Of a stretch of 64,000 nt of DNA, positions 1-10,600 are shown in pieces; positions within the stretch are counted from its first letter, which is position 1, and each line of letters starts with the position of its first letter. Both the position numbers and the translations under genes were made by a program. The notes beneath the pieces were generated by a model that made no database searches, was not told where the DNA came from, and saw only the letters and a list, made by a program, of their open reading frames with translations. Location: NCBI RefSeq assembly GCF_000730645.1, contig NZ_BBIU01000014.1, forward strand, positions 1 through 64,000, read 5' to 3'. The DNA comes from Pseudomonas parafulva NBRC 16636 = DSM 17004. GTDB taxonomy: Bacteria > Pseudomonadota > Gammaproteobacteria > Pseudomonadales > Pseudomonadaceae.

Positions 1-1
1 C

Positions 2-3000
2 GAGCCGAGCGACGAACCGGATGCGCCCACGCCGTGGAACTGCCCGCCCGACCCTTATGGGTTCTCGCGGCATTTGCGAGCCCTGACAGTTCATCCAGCC
101 ACAACGACAGGGGTCGAGCAAACAGCCAAAACCCTGCGTACTCGCTATCGTTATGCCACACTCGCCGTTGTGGCTAATAGCGCTGCACCGCCTGGGCTAC
201 GCGCCACGCAAGAAGAACTCGTCCAGGTAGACGACGACGAGCAGGAAATCTCCCTGCAGGTTGCGACAACCTGCTATTTGCATACGCCGGACAACCCCTT
301 CCTGCACGGGCGTGTCGACAAACAGACCACCACGCTGAAACACGAAGACGACACGCCAGACATCACGACGGAAATTCGCTACTTCCATTCACGCATCAAG
401 GATGCCAACGGCGCGGAAAGCCTCATCCAGACCCGGCAGACATTCAAAGGCCATGACCGGCTGGAGAAGACACTGCACAACTCGGTTTCCCGGTACACCG
501 GATACGATATGCGACGTGAGGACCTGAACGGCGTCCACATTCATTACGCATATGATGCGATGGGCCGACTCGTCAGCGAAACCGTGGCGCCCGACACCGA
601 CGACGAGGCCACGCGTCAGTACCGCTATACCCTGCCTAGCAACCCAGGAGAACGACCCAGCCAGAGCGTTACCGATGTTCAGCAAGTGGTAACCCGCACC
701 TGGTTCGACGGCTACAACCGCACGTTGAGCGAAGAGCGGCAAGTGCAAAGCGACGATGGCAAAACGCGGAACTGGCACTGTGTCTATGACTGCCAGTACG
801 ACAGCCTTGGCCGCCTGCAATCAGAAACGCGGCACGATGTATTGCAAGGTACAGACAAGCGCTCGATGACCACTGCATTCGGTTACGACGCCTGGGGCGA
901 CACCAGCCATACCACAGGCCCCGATGGCGTTACCCATCGCCGTGCACGCTCGCCGTTCGGTAAAGACGGCGACATCATCCGCACCTGGCAAGAGCGCCCC
1001 ACAGAGCCCGAAAAACAGCGGGTGCTGATGATCAGCGAGTTCAACAGGCAGGGTAAACCTGTGCGGGAAACGCGCGAAGACCTCGCTGGCAAGCAGGTCG
1101 GCGCGAATGATTACAGCTATGACGGCCTCGGACGCTGCGTGAAGCAGGTACAGACCTTACGCGATCCGTTGAACGAGGCCCGTGCGCTCGATCGCACCCA
1201 GCGTTTCGTTTACGACGTCTGGGGCCGAATGGTCGAACGCGAACGCCCCAACCGCTCAGTGCTCAAGCGCACCTTCGCCGCTCACACCAGCGCCGAACTC
1301 ACCACCCATCTGACACTGCGCGCAAGCGCCACGGCACCTGAACAGACCGTTATCAAGCGCGAGTACGACGGGCTCGACCGACTGGCTAAGACCACGGTCG
1401 GAACCATGGTCGATGTCTACCGCTACCAGGGCGATCAGATCAAGGTTCACCGTCATGAGCGCGGCAGCGGCCGTTCATCGACCTTTGGCTACCGCCTCAC
1501 GCTCAATGAACAGCCTGTGAGCATCGCGGTCAACGAAGAGTCGGAACCTAGCTTGAAGTACGCCTTCACGCGCAAGGATTCGTCCATCACCAGCGCCGCG
1601 AACCCAGCCGGAGAACGCCTCTACGACTACACCGATCAGGGATTACTGCGCCAGGAGCAATGGAAAGCCACCGACACGGCCAACAGCTATAGCATCGACT
1701 ATCGCCATTCCTTGCAAGGATTGCCGCTGGGTCAAAGTAGCAGTGACGGCGAAAACACCGTTCATGAGTACGATGAACTGGGGCGTCTGAAGAAAACCAC
1801 CGATGGCAACCTGGTTGCCGAATTCGACTATGACGAGGATGGTCGGCCAAGCAGAACTCTGACGACAGATGCCCTCAGCGGGCGCACGGTCACCGCTGAA
1901 CAGACCTATGACGATCTGGGGCGTTACCTTGAACGCACGGTAGCGCTGGATGATGGCTCCACGCACACCCTGAAACTGACCTGGCGCGACGACGACCAGT
2001 TGCACGAGCGGTCACATTACTGCGATGGCGCGCAATTGTTGAAGGAAACCTTCAGCTATGATGATCTCGACCGCCTGACGAGGATCGATTACCAGGGTAC
2101 CCAGCTGCCACGCAACCGCGCCAACCGTGCAATCGTCATGGAGATGTACCGTTTCAACGACCTGGACCACCTGACCCAGTGTCAGACCCGCTTCGCTGAT
2201 GGGGCAGTGGATATGGCGGTGTTTACCCCGAAAACCGATGGCAGTTTCCAGTTGCAGTCGGTGACGCATACGCTGCAGCCCGATTACCCGGCCAGCCAAA
2301 CCTTCCGCTACGACGAAGACGGTAACATGCTCAATGACAGCCGGGGCAACCAGCTCAGCTATGACGAGCGCGGTCGCCTGCAGGAAGTCCGCAGCCCAGA
2401 CAACAGCGTGTCGTTGGCAACCTACCGCTATGACGGGCACGACCATCTGATCGGCGTACGTGACCAGTCCGGTATCGAAGAACATCGCCGCTACCAGGGC
2501 TATCGGCTGAGCCGTACCCGGCGCGAGCAAATCGTGACGCGCTACCTTCATGGCGGTGAACACCCGCTGGGCATGCAGCGCCCAGGTGTGAGCGACGAAG
2601 TCAGGCTGCTGCTCAGTGACACCAGCGGCAGCGTCATCGGTGAATACGCTGCCGATGGCGTACATACCGCGCATTACAGTGGCTACGGTGAGCGTCCGGA
2701 CGCCGATGAACTGCAATGCCCCTTCGCGTTCAATGGCGAAGTTCGCGAGCCGGGCCTGGACTGCTACATGCTGGGTAAGGGCTACCGGGTGTACGAACCG
2801 GAACTCAAATGTTTCCGCAGCCGGGACTCGCTGGCACCTGAAGACGCCGGTATCAACCCGTACATGTACGTCCTGGGCAACCCGGTCAACTGGCAAGACC
2901 CCACCGGGCATCTCAGCCAGCGAGGACCAGAGCTGCGACGCGATCCACGACCGCCTTACACCGGGCAGCCTGAGCCAGAGAAAAAGAAAGTCGGGTTCAT

Positions 3001-3682
3001 GGATTTCCTGCTGCCGGTCATCTTCGGCGCCGTTCTCATCATCGCGACGGCAGCGGCGGTGTTCACCGGCGGGCTGAGCCTCGCCATCGCGGCGAAGGCC
3101 GCGGTCGGGTTAGCGGGGGTCGGCATGATGATTGGATCTGTGATAGTCGAAGAAGGGCCGGCGAAGGACGCCCTCACCACGATTGGCTTCATACTCGCGA
3201 CCGCTGGTATCGGTGCGATGATCCAATCTGCGGCGGCGGGCTTCAAAGGCAGCGCTGCGGGCAAGGCCGTGGGCACTCAAACATCGACAGGCCCCAGTCT
3301 CGGTTCCCGTAGCGGCAGTGCTCAGAGCAGAGGCAGTGTTCAAACCACTCCAATGTCGCCACCGGGGGGTGGGAGCACCATTCCCGTACCTCCACCAATG
3401 CCTAGCACTTCGCAGGTAGTTCGTAGTAATAGTGCTACTCCACCCGCTGTTCCATCGCCGGATTACTCGCCGCTTACTACGCCTCGCAACAGTGTAGTAC
3501 CCGGTCCTTCACAAAGCACTCCGGCAATGACTGCAACCCCGCCGTCGCCCCCTGTGGCTAGAGCAGCTGACCCATCCATGATCGCCGATCCGGCCGTTTC
3601 CGAAATGTTTCAATTGAGACCCATCAATCTCGTGTGGAAGACCGGAGGCAAGGAGAACGGGGCCATAGGAACGCCTGTTTAA
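2..3682 (+). CDS. RHS/YD-repeat protein, TccC-like, 5' end outside window
   Basis: The frame is open from base 2 with no stop or convincing start, so the gene begins upstream of the window; the first internal start-like codon (TTG, 74) is not credible. The protein carries many YD repeats (for example YDAMGRLVSE, YDELGRLKKT, YDERGRLQEV) and then a typical RHS-associated core (YGERPDADE ... GLDCYMLGKGYR ... FRSRDSLAPED ... NPYMYVLGNPVNWQDPTGH) ending near 2911. Such proteins form a shell around a C-terminal toxin, and the conserved Asp residues near DPTGH are linked to self-cleavage in the family. The variable tail here (about 255 residues) has hydrophobic segments (about 2995-3230) and then a Ser/Thr/Pro-rich stretch. 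I recognise no toxin fold in it. No obvious immunity gene follows. It resembles the C component of Tc toxins more than a PAAR-RHS T6SS effector, but the N-terminus needed to decide is missing. Confidence 0.85.
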   Translation, partial: EPSDEPDAPTPWNCPPDPYGFSRHLRALTVHPATTTGVEQTAKTLRTRYRYATLAVVANSAAPPGLRATQEELVQVDDDEQEISLQVATTCYLHTPDNPFLHGRVDKQTTTLKHEDDTPDITTEIRYFHSRIKDANGAESLIQTRQTFKGHDRLEKTLHNSVSRYTGYDMRREDLNGVHIHYAYDAMGRLVSETVAPDTDDEATRQYRYTLPSNPGERPSQSVTDVQQVVTRTWFDGYNRTLSEERQVQSDDGKTRNWHCVYDCQYDSLGRLQSETRHDVLQGTDKRSMTTAFGYDAWGDTSHTTGPDGVTHRRARSPFGKDGDIIRTWQERPTEPEKQRVLMISEFNRQGKPVRETREDLAGKQVGANDYSYDGLGRCVKQVQTLRDPLNEARALDRTQRFVYDVWGRMVERERPNRSVLKRTFAAHTSAELTTHLTLRASATAPEQTVIKREYDGLDRLAKTTVGTMVDVYRYQGDQIKVHRHERGSGRSSTFGYRLTLNEQPVSIAVNEESEPSLKYAFTRKDSSITSAANPAGERLYDYTDQGLLRQEQWKATDTANSYSIDYRHSLQGLPLGQSSSDGENTVHEYDELGRLKKTTDGNLVAEFDYDEDGRPSRTLTTDALSGRTVTAEQTYDDLGRYLERTVALDDGSTHTLKLTWRDDDQLHERSHYCDGAQLLKETFSYDDLDRLTRIDYQGTQLPRNRANRAIVMEMYRFNDLDHLTQCQTRFADGAVDMAVFTPKTDGSFQLQSVTHTLQPDYPASQTFRYDEDGNMLNDSRGNQLSYDERGRLQEVRSPDNSVSLATYRYDGHDHLIGVRDQSGIEEHRRYQGYRLSRTRREQIVTRYLHGGEHPLGMQRPGVSDEVRLLLSDTSGSVIGEYAADGVHTAHYSGYGERPDADELQCPFAFNGEVREPGLDCYMLGKGYRVYEPELKCFRSRDSLAPEDAGINPYMYVLGNPVNWQDPTGHLSQRGPELRRDPRPPYTGQPEPEKKKVGFMDFLLPVIFGAVLIIATAAAVFTGGLSLAIAAKAAVGLAGVGMMIGSVIVEEGPAKDALTTIGFILATAGIGAMIQSAAAGFKGSAAGKAVGTQTSTGPSLGSRSGSAQSRGSVQTTPMSPPGGGSTIPVPPPMPSTSQVVRSNSATPPAVPSPDYSPLTTPRNSVVPGPSQSTPAMTATPPSPPVARAADPSMIADPAVSEMFQLRPINLVWKTGGKENGAIGTPV

Positions 3683-3704
3683 TACTGATCGCACCTGACG
3701 CATG

Positions 3705-3733
3705 CGAGGGCTTCATCACTGAAGCCCTCGTTT
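3705..3733 (+). terminator. Rho-independent terminator after the RHS gene
   Basis: A perfect 11-bp stem (CGAGGGCTTCA / TGAAGCCCTCG) with a 4-nt TCAC loop is followed by TTTCG. It lies 22 bp after the RHS stop and separates that gene from the usher gene. Confidence 0.8.
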
Positions 3734-3882
3734 CGCAAGCAGATCCGCTATTCGAAATTCCAGCCCGCATCCAGAAATCCCCTACATTCCCGCTCGACTC
3801 CCATCTCTATCGTTCGCGCTCAGTTCCGTTACCCCAGAGGCCCTCCCCCTGGTGACGTCCCGTGCTTCGATAGGACTCCGCG

Positions 3883-6387
3883 ATGCTCCTGCGCTCGATA
3901 CGAAGGTTCACTCCTCCCTGCCCATTCGCCCCGTTACTGGCGTTAGCCGGTGGTAGCCTGCTGCTATCAGCCCCACGTCCCGCGTTCGCGAATCAGCCAG
4001 ACCTGCATTTCAACTCGAGCTTCATGCGCCAGGCGCCCGATCAACCCACCGACGCGGGCGCTACCGCGCTGCAGGCGTTGGCGGCAGAAGCGCCATTGAG
4101 CCCCGGCCACTACCGCGTCGAGGTCAGCGTCAACCATGACTACCTGGGCCAACGCTCGGTGGAACTCGTCAAGTCTGCCGAAGGCAAGGGCTTGCAAGCG
4201 TGCCTGAGCGCCGCGCTGCTGCGCGAAGTGGGGTTGCGCGAAGAGGGCCTGGCCGCTGCACTGCCTGACGAGCAGTGCATCAACCTGGACAGCCTGGTAG
4301 CGGATGCCAGAACCGATTTCGACAGCAGAACACTGCGCCTGATGCTCTCCATCCCACAGATAGCCCTGCGCCGCGACATCGTCGGCAGCGTACCACCCGA
4401 GCAGTGGAGCTCGGGCATTTCGGCCGCCTTCCTGAACTACCAGGCGTCCATGCAAACCCGCAATCAGCGCGGTGCAAGCAGCACCAATCATGACTTGCTG
4501 GTTCATAGCGGGCTGAACATCGGTGCGTGGAGGGTTCGCAGTAGCCAGGCGCTGCGGGACACCGGCGACGGCAAAAGCCGCTGGACGCACAGCAACACCT
4601 ATGCCCAGCGTGACCTGCCGGACAACCGGGGTAATATCACCCTTGGCGAGACGCTCAGCAACGGCGAGGTGTTCCGCAGCCAGCCGTTCAAAGGCGTGCA
4701 GTTAGCTTCCGACATGGGCATGCTGCCCGACACCTTGCAAAGCTATGCACCGGTGATCCGCGGCGTGGCGCAGACCCGTGCCAAGCTGGAAATCTTGCAG
4801 AACGGCTACCCGGTGTACTCCACCTACGTCGCAGCCGGCCCCTACGCCATCGATGACCTCAGCATCGGCACCGGCAGTGGCGAACTGGAGGTGGTGCTGA
4901 CCGAAGCCGACGGCCAGGTCAGGCGGTTCATCCAGCCCTATTCCAGCATGGCCAACCTGCTACGCCCGGGCATCTGGCGCTACAGTGCGACCTTAGGCCG
5001 TTATAACGGCGCCGGTCGCCATGACGACCCTCTGCTTTGGCAAAGCACCCTGGCCCGCGGCGGCGCTTGGGACTCCACGCTCTACGGCGGGTTACAGGGC
5101 GGCGACTACTACAAGGCCGGCACGTTGGGCGTGAGTAAAGACTTGGGCAAACTCGGTGCCCTCTCGCTGGATGCTACCCATGCCCGTACCGACCTGGGCG
5201 GCTCGTTGGGAGAGGTTCAGGGGCAAAGTTTTTCGGCGCGCTATGGCAAGATTTTCCAAACCGGCACCAACCTGCGCTTCGCCGGCTACCGCTATTCGAC
5301 CGAAGGCTACCGCGACTACGATGAAGCCGTACGCGAACGGGCTGCCGACAGCCGCTACCTGGGTAACCGGCGCAGCCGCGTTGAGGCCTCGGCACAGCAA
5401 AGTATCGGCGCTGGCAGTTCGCTCAGCCTCACAGTGTCCCAGGATGACTACTGGCGCAATAATTTGCGGCGGCGGCAGTACCAACTCCAGTTCAATACCC
5501 AATGGCGCAAGGTCAACTACAATTTCTTCGCCTCCCAGGCACTGAGCGCACAGGGCAAGGAAGACCGGCTGATCGGCCTGAGCATCACGCTACCGTTGGA
5601 TTTCGCGCACATGGGGCACGCCTCCTTCGATGTGCAATCGGCGGGTGGCAAACAGCGCCAACGCGCCAGCCTCAACGCCAGCGCACTGGACAACCAGCTG
5701 CACTACGCGATTTCCGCCGACCGCGATGCCCGTAATAACAGCAGTGGCGCGCTATCGATGGGTTATCAGAACGCCTACGCCAGTTATGGCGCGGGCTATA
5801 CCCAAGGCGGCAACTTCCGCTCGCTGTCCGCCAATATCAGCGGCAGCCTGCTCTTGCATGAAGACGGCCTCACGTTCGGCAACTACCTGGGCGAAACCAA
5901 TGCATTGGTGCACGTTCCGGGTGTCAGCAATATCGGTACCCGCAACGCCCCGAATGCCACCACCGACAGCCGCGGTTACATGCTGGTACCGCACCTTCGG
6001 CCCTACCGCAAGAACGCGCTGCTGCTCGACACCGACGGCGTTGGGCCCGAAGTGGAAATCGACCAGGGCAGCGCCAATCTGGTGCCGCGTCGCGGCGCTA
6101 TCGTCAAGGCAGCGTTTGCAGCACGGCGGGTCGCCCGCGTTATTCTCACGCTGCAGCACCCCGAAGGTCGGCCACTGCCGTTCGGCGCCCAGGTGAGCAA
6201 TGCCGAAGGCCAGCCCCTGGCCGTGGTCGGCCAGGCAGGGCAAGCACTGCTGGCCATCGATGAAACCCCTCAGCAATTACAGGTGCGCTGGGGTGAGCAG
6301 GCACAGCATACCTGCCAGCTCACCATCGACCCCACCAACATCCCCTCCAATCACGGCTACCGCACGCACAGTGCACAGTGCTTGTGA
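3883..6387 (+). CDS. Fimbrial outer-membrane usher (FimD/PapC family)
   Basis: The 834-aa product has the usual usher length and layout. A signal peptide (APRPAFA, cleavage likely after residue 36) precedes an N-terminal chaperone-binding domain (DLHFNSSFM ... YRVEVSVN). The long beta-barrel region contains the plug (about QSYAPVIRGVAQTRAKLEI and following), and the C-terminal domains end in HTCQLTIDP...SAQCL with a Cys pair. Ushers form the outer-membrane pore through which chaperone-bound pilins are assembled. The start ATG has only a weak ribosome site. The adhesin gene follows 29 bp downstream. The expected periplasmic chaperone and major pilin genes are not in the window; directly upstream is the RHS gene with its terminator. 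This suggests a truncated or rearranged operon, or one served by a chaperone encoded elsewhere. Confidence 0.92.
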   Translation: MLLRSIRRFTPPCPFAPLLALAGGSLLLSAPRPAFANQPDLHFNSSFMRQAPDQPTDAGATALQALAAEAPLSPGHYRVEVSVNHDYLGQRSVELVKSAEGKGLQACLSAALLREVGLREEGLAAALPDEQCINLDSLVADARTDFDSRTLRLMLSIPQIALRRDIVGSVPPEQWSSGISAAFLNYQASMQTRNQRGASSTNHDLLVHSGLNIGAWRVRSSQALRDTGDGKSRWTHSNTYAQRDLPDNRGNITLGETLSNGEVFRSQPFKGVQLASDMGMLPDTLQSYAPVIRGVAQTRAKLEILQNGYPVYSTYVAAGPYAIDDLSIGTGSGELEVVLTEADGQVRRFIQPYSSMANLLRPGIWRYSATLGRYNGAGRHDDPLLWQSTLARGGAWDSTLYGGLQGGDYYKAGTLGVSKDLGKLGALSLDATHARTDLGGSLGEVQGQSFSARYGKIFQTGTNLRFAGYRYSTEGYRDYDEAVRERAADSRYLGNRRSRVEASAQQSIGAGSSLSLTVSQDDYWRNNLRRRQYQLQFNTQWRKVNYNFFASQALSAQGKEDRLIGLSITLPLDFAHMGHASFDVQSAGGKQRQRASLNASALDNQLHYAISADRDARNNSSGALSMGYQNAYASYGAGYTQGGNFRSLSANISGSLLLHEDGLTFGNYLGETNALVHVPGVSNIGTRNAPNATTDSRGYMLVPHLRPYRKNALLLDTDGVGPEVEIDQGSANLVPRRGAIVKAAFAARRVARVILTLQHPEGRPLPFGAQVSNAEGQPLAVVGQAGQALLAIDETPQQLQVRWGEQAQHTCQLTIDPTNIPSNHGYRTHSAQCL

Positions 6388-6416
6388 TGGATGCCCTGAT
6401 CCAAGGATTCAGCCCA

Positions 6417-7478
6417 ATGAAACGCTCAACGCCCCTGTGCGCCCTGGTATTAGCCTCAGCCTTCTCGGCCAATGCACTGGCAGAATGCTTCTGGGAAGAC
6501 AGTAAATCCGGACACATGGAGTTCAACCTGCGTCTAGGCACCTACTGGATCCCCCGCGACGCACCGGTCGGCACCGTGATCGGTACACTGAACCAAGCCA
6601 GTAACCTGCGCAACGAGATGGGTATCAACCTGGTCTGCGACTACCAAGGCATCCCCCTGACCGTGCAATTGCAGGCAACTACGCCGATCGTATCCGACCC
6701 GGTCCCGCCGGTAGGTGGTGAAGACCTCACCGGTCGTATCCTGCAAACAGGCGTTGATGGCGTTGGCATTCACATACGCCTGCAAGAACCCTACATGAAT
6801 GGGATTTCGCCCAACTTCTGGAGGCCCGTGACATGGGATTCGATCCCCTATCAAGGTCGGGCAGAGCATAGCACCGCGCCGACGGGTATCTATGCCAGAA
6901 GGCTGAAAGCTCAAATAACACTGATCAAAACCGGCCCCATTGCGGCAGGTCCCCAAGCGTTCAATGGCAAGCAGCTGTTCAGCGGCATATTCAGTGACGT
7001 TGGCAATGTGCTGAGCTATAACTTGCATGGCACCGTCATGCAGGCACAATGCACACTCACCGGCAATCCTGTCAGCGCCGACCCGGTGCTGCTGGGCGAT
7101 CACGATCTGAGCAGCTTTACCGGGCCGGACTACACCACCCCGCCGACCCCGTTCTCCATTACCCTCAACGATTGCGTGACCGACAGCGGCTCTGGCGTGC
7201 AGGCTTACCTGAACTTCGACGGCGTTAAAGGCTCCACGATCATCGACAAGGACCGTGGCCTGTTCAGCCTGACCAGCTCATCGACCGCGCAGGGTATCGG
7301 CATACAGTTGCTGCATCACGACGGCAGTGCGGTGAAACTCCAGCAGGACGTACCCGTGGCCCCTATTGCTACCGGTCAAACCCGGCTGGACTTCCAAGCC
7401 CGCTATTACCAGACTCAAGCCACTGTAAAAGCAGGGAGTGCCGAAGGGGCGTTGAGCTTCACCGTAAGCTATCGCTGA
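6417..7478 (+). CDS. Fimbrial tip adhesin, two-domain
   Basis: The 353-aa product begins at ATG 6417, preceded by usable spacing from the usher stop. It has a clean signal peptide (MKRSTPLCALVLASAFSANALA, cleavage before ECFWED). The N-terminal part, about 200 residues, would be the receptor-binding domain. The C-terminal part (about QAQCTLTGNPV to LSFTVSYR) reads as a pilin domain: two Cys residues, alternating hydrophobic strands, and a final aromatic beta strand like those bound by usher-chaperone systems. An in-frame GTG at 6378 would overlap the usher and lacks a signal-peptide start, so I reject it. The ligand cannot be inferred. Confidence 0.82.
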   Translation: MKRSTPLCALVLASAFSANALAECFWEDSKSGHMEFNLRLGTYWIPRDAPVGTVIGTLNQASNLRNEMGINLVCDYQGIPLTVQLQATTPIVSDPVPPVGGEDLTGRILQTGVDGVGIHIRLQEPYMNGISPNFWRPVTWDSIPYQGRAEHSTAPTGIYARRLKAQITLIKTGPIAAGPQAFNGKQLFSGIFSDVGNVLSYNLHGTVMQAQCTLTGNPVSADPVLLGDHDLSSFTGPDYTTPPTPFSITLNDCVTDSGSGVQAYLNFDGVKGSTIIDKDRGLFSLTSSSTAQGIGIQLLHHDGSAVKLQQDVPVAPIATGQTRLDFQARYYQTQATVKAGSAEGALSFTVSYR

Positions 7479-7678
7479 ATCAGCAGCTGCAGCCCATGCT
7501 TTTCGCGGGCAACGGAAAACGCGATGTGAAAAATTACTTGTCCCATTGAAGTCATTGGATTTTTTAGCCAGCCCCGCTTTCCAGGTCTATCTTTAAGCAG
7601 GGTATGCATACTTGACTCCAATGGCTCAATCGCCTGCGTACGGTAATTCAACGCCTGGACACGCTCTTGCGTTTGCAT
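7469..7678 (-). CDS. Possible 69-aa hypothetical ORF between adhesin and tssM
   Basis: A 69-codon leftward frame starts at ATG 7678 with a weak AGTAGG-like site, just downstream of tssM, and ends inside the 3' tip of the adhesin gene. The peptide (starts MQTQERVQALNYRTQ, ends HGLQLLIQR) resembles nothing I recognise. It could be an expressed small gene at the end of the tssM transcript, a remnant, or chance. The 211-bp gap between the two convergent genes holds no clear terminator. Confidence 0.2.
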   Translation of the reverse strand: MQTQERVQALNYRTQAIEPLESSMHTLLKDRPGKRGWLKNPMTSMGQVIFHIAFSVAREKHGLQLLIQR

Positions 7679-7689
7679 GAATTGCCTAC

Positions 7690-10600
7690 TTATAAGCCGG
7701 CTTGCGTAGTGGCCCCCAGCTTGGGCGACTTCTGCAACAACCCTCGTGGCAACCGGAAATTTTTGAACGGTTCTTGCGTGATTGGGTTGAAGGCCTTCTG
7801 CGCGTTGAGCCTGTAACGCATCACGCCATCGCCGGTTCTGAAGCTCAGGTCTACGCTGGTTGCCGTACGCCCGTTGAGCGCACCACGGCTGAGCAAACGG
7901 AACATCGACCACGGCCCTCGGTACTCCAAACTGCTGCTATTGCCGTTCTGCCTGAGCAAGGTCAGGTTGCTGCGCACCTGCTGCCCCAAAGTATTGGGCC
8001 AGACGATACCAGTGATCTGGCTCGGGCCATGGGTATAGGAGATCAGTTGGCCATCCAGGTCCAGCAAGCTTGTGCGCTGGTTGGCGCTCAACCCCAGGGG
8101 CTCGATGCTGAACAGCACACTCAGGTTGCCGCGCTGATCGAAGAAGGTCTCACGGATGCGGTCTGCCCGCTCCAGCTGTTCGATCACATCGCTGCGGATC
8201 AGTGATTGCCCCTGCTGGCCGGCCTGCAGGGCTTCGAGGTTATCCTTCAGGAAGACCTTCAGGTACTGATCGTTGAACTGCTGCAGCCGCCCCTTCGGCC
8301 CGAAGAAGGCCTCGAAGTCGTCCAGCGAAGCATCAGGCGCCCGAACCACGAAAGGGTAGCGCCCTGCCAGGCGCTGCTGGAAGAAGCTGTATACCTCGGC
8401 ATCCCAGCGCCGCTCCAGCTCGCGCAGGGCTTCAACATTCAGCACTTGTGCCGTTTGATCCGCCACTTTCCGGACTTGGTGGTTGATTGGCTCTGGCAAG
8501 CCGGTGGCGACTCGCTGCAAGGTGCCAATTGGATCCTGCCCCGTCATCGAGAAACGTTGATGCACAGCGCGCAGTGCAGCTTTGCCTCTGTCCGGGCTGT
8601 CCTGCACCGCCTTGGCGTAATCATGAAGGGCCGCAATGGCGCCAAGGGTTTCATCGTAGTAGCTCGGCTTCTCGCCCGCTGCCTGCAACATGGCGCTCAG
8701 CCCGGTAAAAGCCCGCTGAATAGCCCAGGCCTGATGTTGCTCGGCGTTGCTGCTTTTCGGTTGCAGCGCTGCGGTCTCTTTGGGGGGCTCGACGTTTGCA
8801 GGTGTAGAAAGTGAAGTGTTATCTCTTACCGTATCCAGCAACCGATGCAGGGGGGCCGCGGGCCCGGTGAACTGCTGCAGGATCGCAACCCCATGATCCA
8901 GATCGCGGAAGTCAGCCACTGAAATGGCGTTCAAGGCGCGCCGCCAGCTGTCAACGTAGTCCGCGCTGTACAAGTTGCGCAGCCGCTCGCTCAACGCCTC
9001 CCGATCAGCGTCCGAATAATCAAGCTGACCGCGTTCACCCAATGCCCATTGGTCGATCATTGCCATGTCGGCAAACCGCTGACTGCGCGGTTCGAAGTAC
9101 TCCTTGAAGCCTTTGGCGGTGAGCAGCGGTGCCAGCAGGACATCATCGCCCTTTCTGGCACTGCCAGATAACTGATACACCACATCAAAGGCTGGACCCA
9201 CTTGATGACGCAGGTCCAGGCCGGTATGCAACTGCTCCCCGGCCTGCTGTTTCAGGCTCGCATACACTCGCTCTGGCAGCGGTACCCTGCGCAGGGCCTG
9301 CTGTACCTCGGCAATACGCTGGCTGAACTGCGCAAGGTCGGTGTCGGCATAGGCCAACGCGTACTTCAGGTGCCGCATCAGGTCCCGTTGCAGTTGGCCC
9401 TGACCGGGGAACTTCTGTTGCCACTGGCGGGCCATCCAGTCTTCGACCCACTCGGTTCGTCGGTTCTGGCGGTCCTCCAGCATGCGGTAAACCCTGAGTG
9501 CAGCCATTTGCTGCTCACTGCCTGGGGGCGCCGCGTTCATGACATCGACCACGCCGCTGGCCAGGGCCGGCAAGAAGCGTTTGGAGAGCAAGCTCAGGTA
9601 GGCCTCATCGACCGTAGGCCCGATAGCTCGCCCCTGATACAGACCTAGATCCGCAACACCCGGCCACGCAGCGCGATAGTCGCCAAACACCGACACGGCA
9701 TCTCGGATCTGGTCCAGCGGCGCCAGCAGGTTGCGCCCGGTCGGATCCAACCGCTGATCCACTTCGTAATGACTGTATTCCCTGCTCTTGGCGAGCACAT
9801 TGGCGGCTTTGGCACCATTGATATCGAAGTAACGCTGCCAGCTGGCAATAGCCACACAGACTGCCAAAACCCCTACACCTGAGCCTACCCAGAGCAACTG
9901 ACGCTTGGTGCGCGCCACCCTTATGTTGTCGCCGGCAAGCCCGGCCTCCTGATAGATGACCCGTTTGAATGCGTGCTGGATGAAATAGGCCAGCGCCTTG
10001 CCTTGCGCCTTGCCCTCGAGCAACGGCAGCTTCGTCTTGTAAGGCTGTGCCGCTTCACGCACGAACGCATTGAGCATGTCACCCTGCTGCACGACCGAAG
10101 ACCAGTACACGCCACGCACCAAGGCAGGCGTGGTGAAGCGGTCGCTTGCCAGCGCTTCTTTCAGAAAACCCAGCAGTATGGGGCGCAACCCCATTAGCTG
10201 CGCATGTAATGTGAAGAGACGCGTTCGCGATGGCGCCTCACCTATCGTATCGAGACGATCAACTACCTGCTCAAACGTCTGCCTGAGCAATAGGTCGTAG
10301 TGATCGCCGTACTCTTCCAGCCAGGCGTCGAACGTTCCCACCGCATCCAGCTTGAAGGTGAAGCCCAGCATCTTTTCCCGCGAGCCAGCAGGAAGCCCGG
10401 CATAAAACTGGTCAAAACCATCCAGCAGATCGAACTTGGTCAACACTACATACAGCGGCAGGCGGGAGCCCAACTGACTGCTCAGCTCGTACAGCCGCGC
10501 ACGCAAAACATGCGCGAGTGCAACACGCTGCTCAGGTGTGCCGTGCAGCAGCGCAGGGAGGTCGACAGCCAGCAGCACGCCGTTGAGTGCTCTTTGGCTG

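Noticed and set aside
2012..2911. 299-codon open frame on the minus strand inside the RHS gene
   Set aside because: It mirrors the GC-rich codons of the RHS repeats and resembles no family; the RHS protein on the plus strand explains the region.
2..3682. RHS gene as an effector of the adjacent T6SS
   Set aside because: No PAAR or VgrG link is visible, a terminator and two fimbrial genes separate it from the T6SS, and its layout is closer to Tc-type C components.
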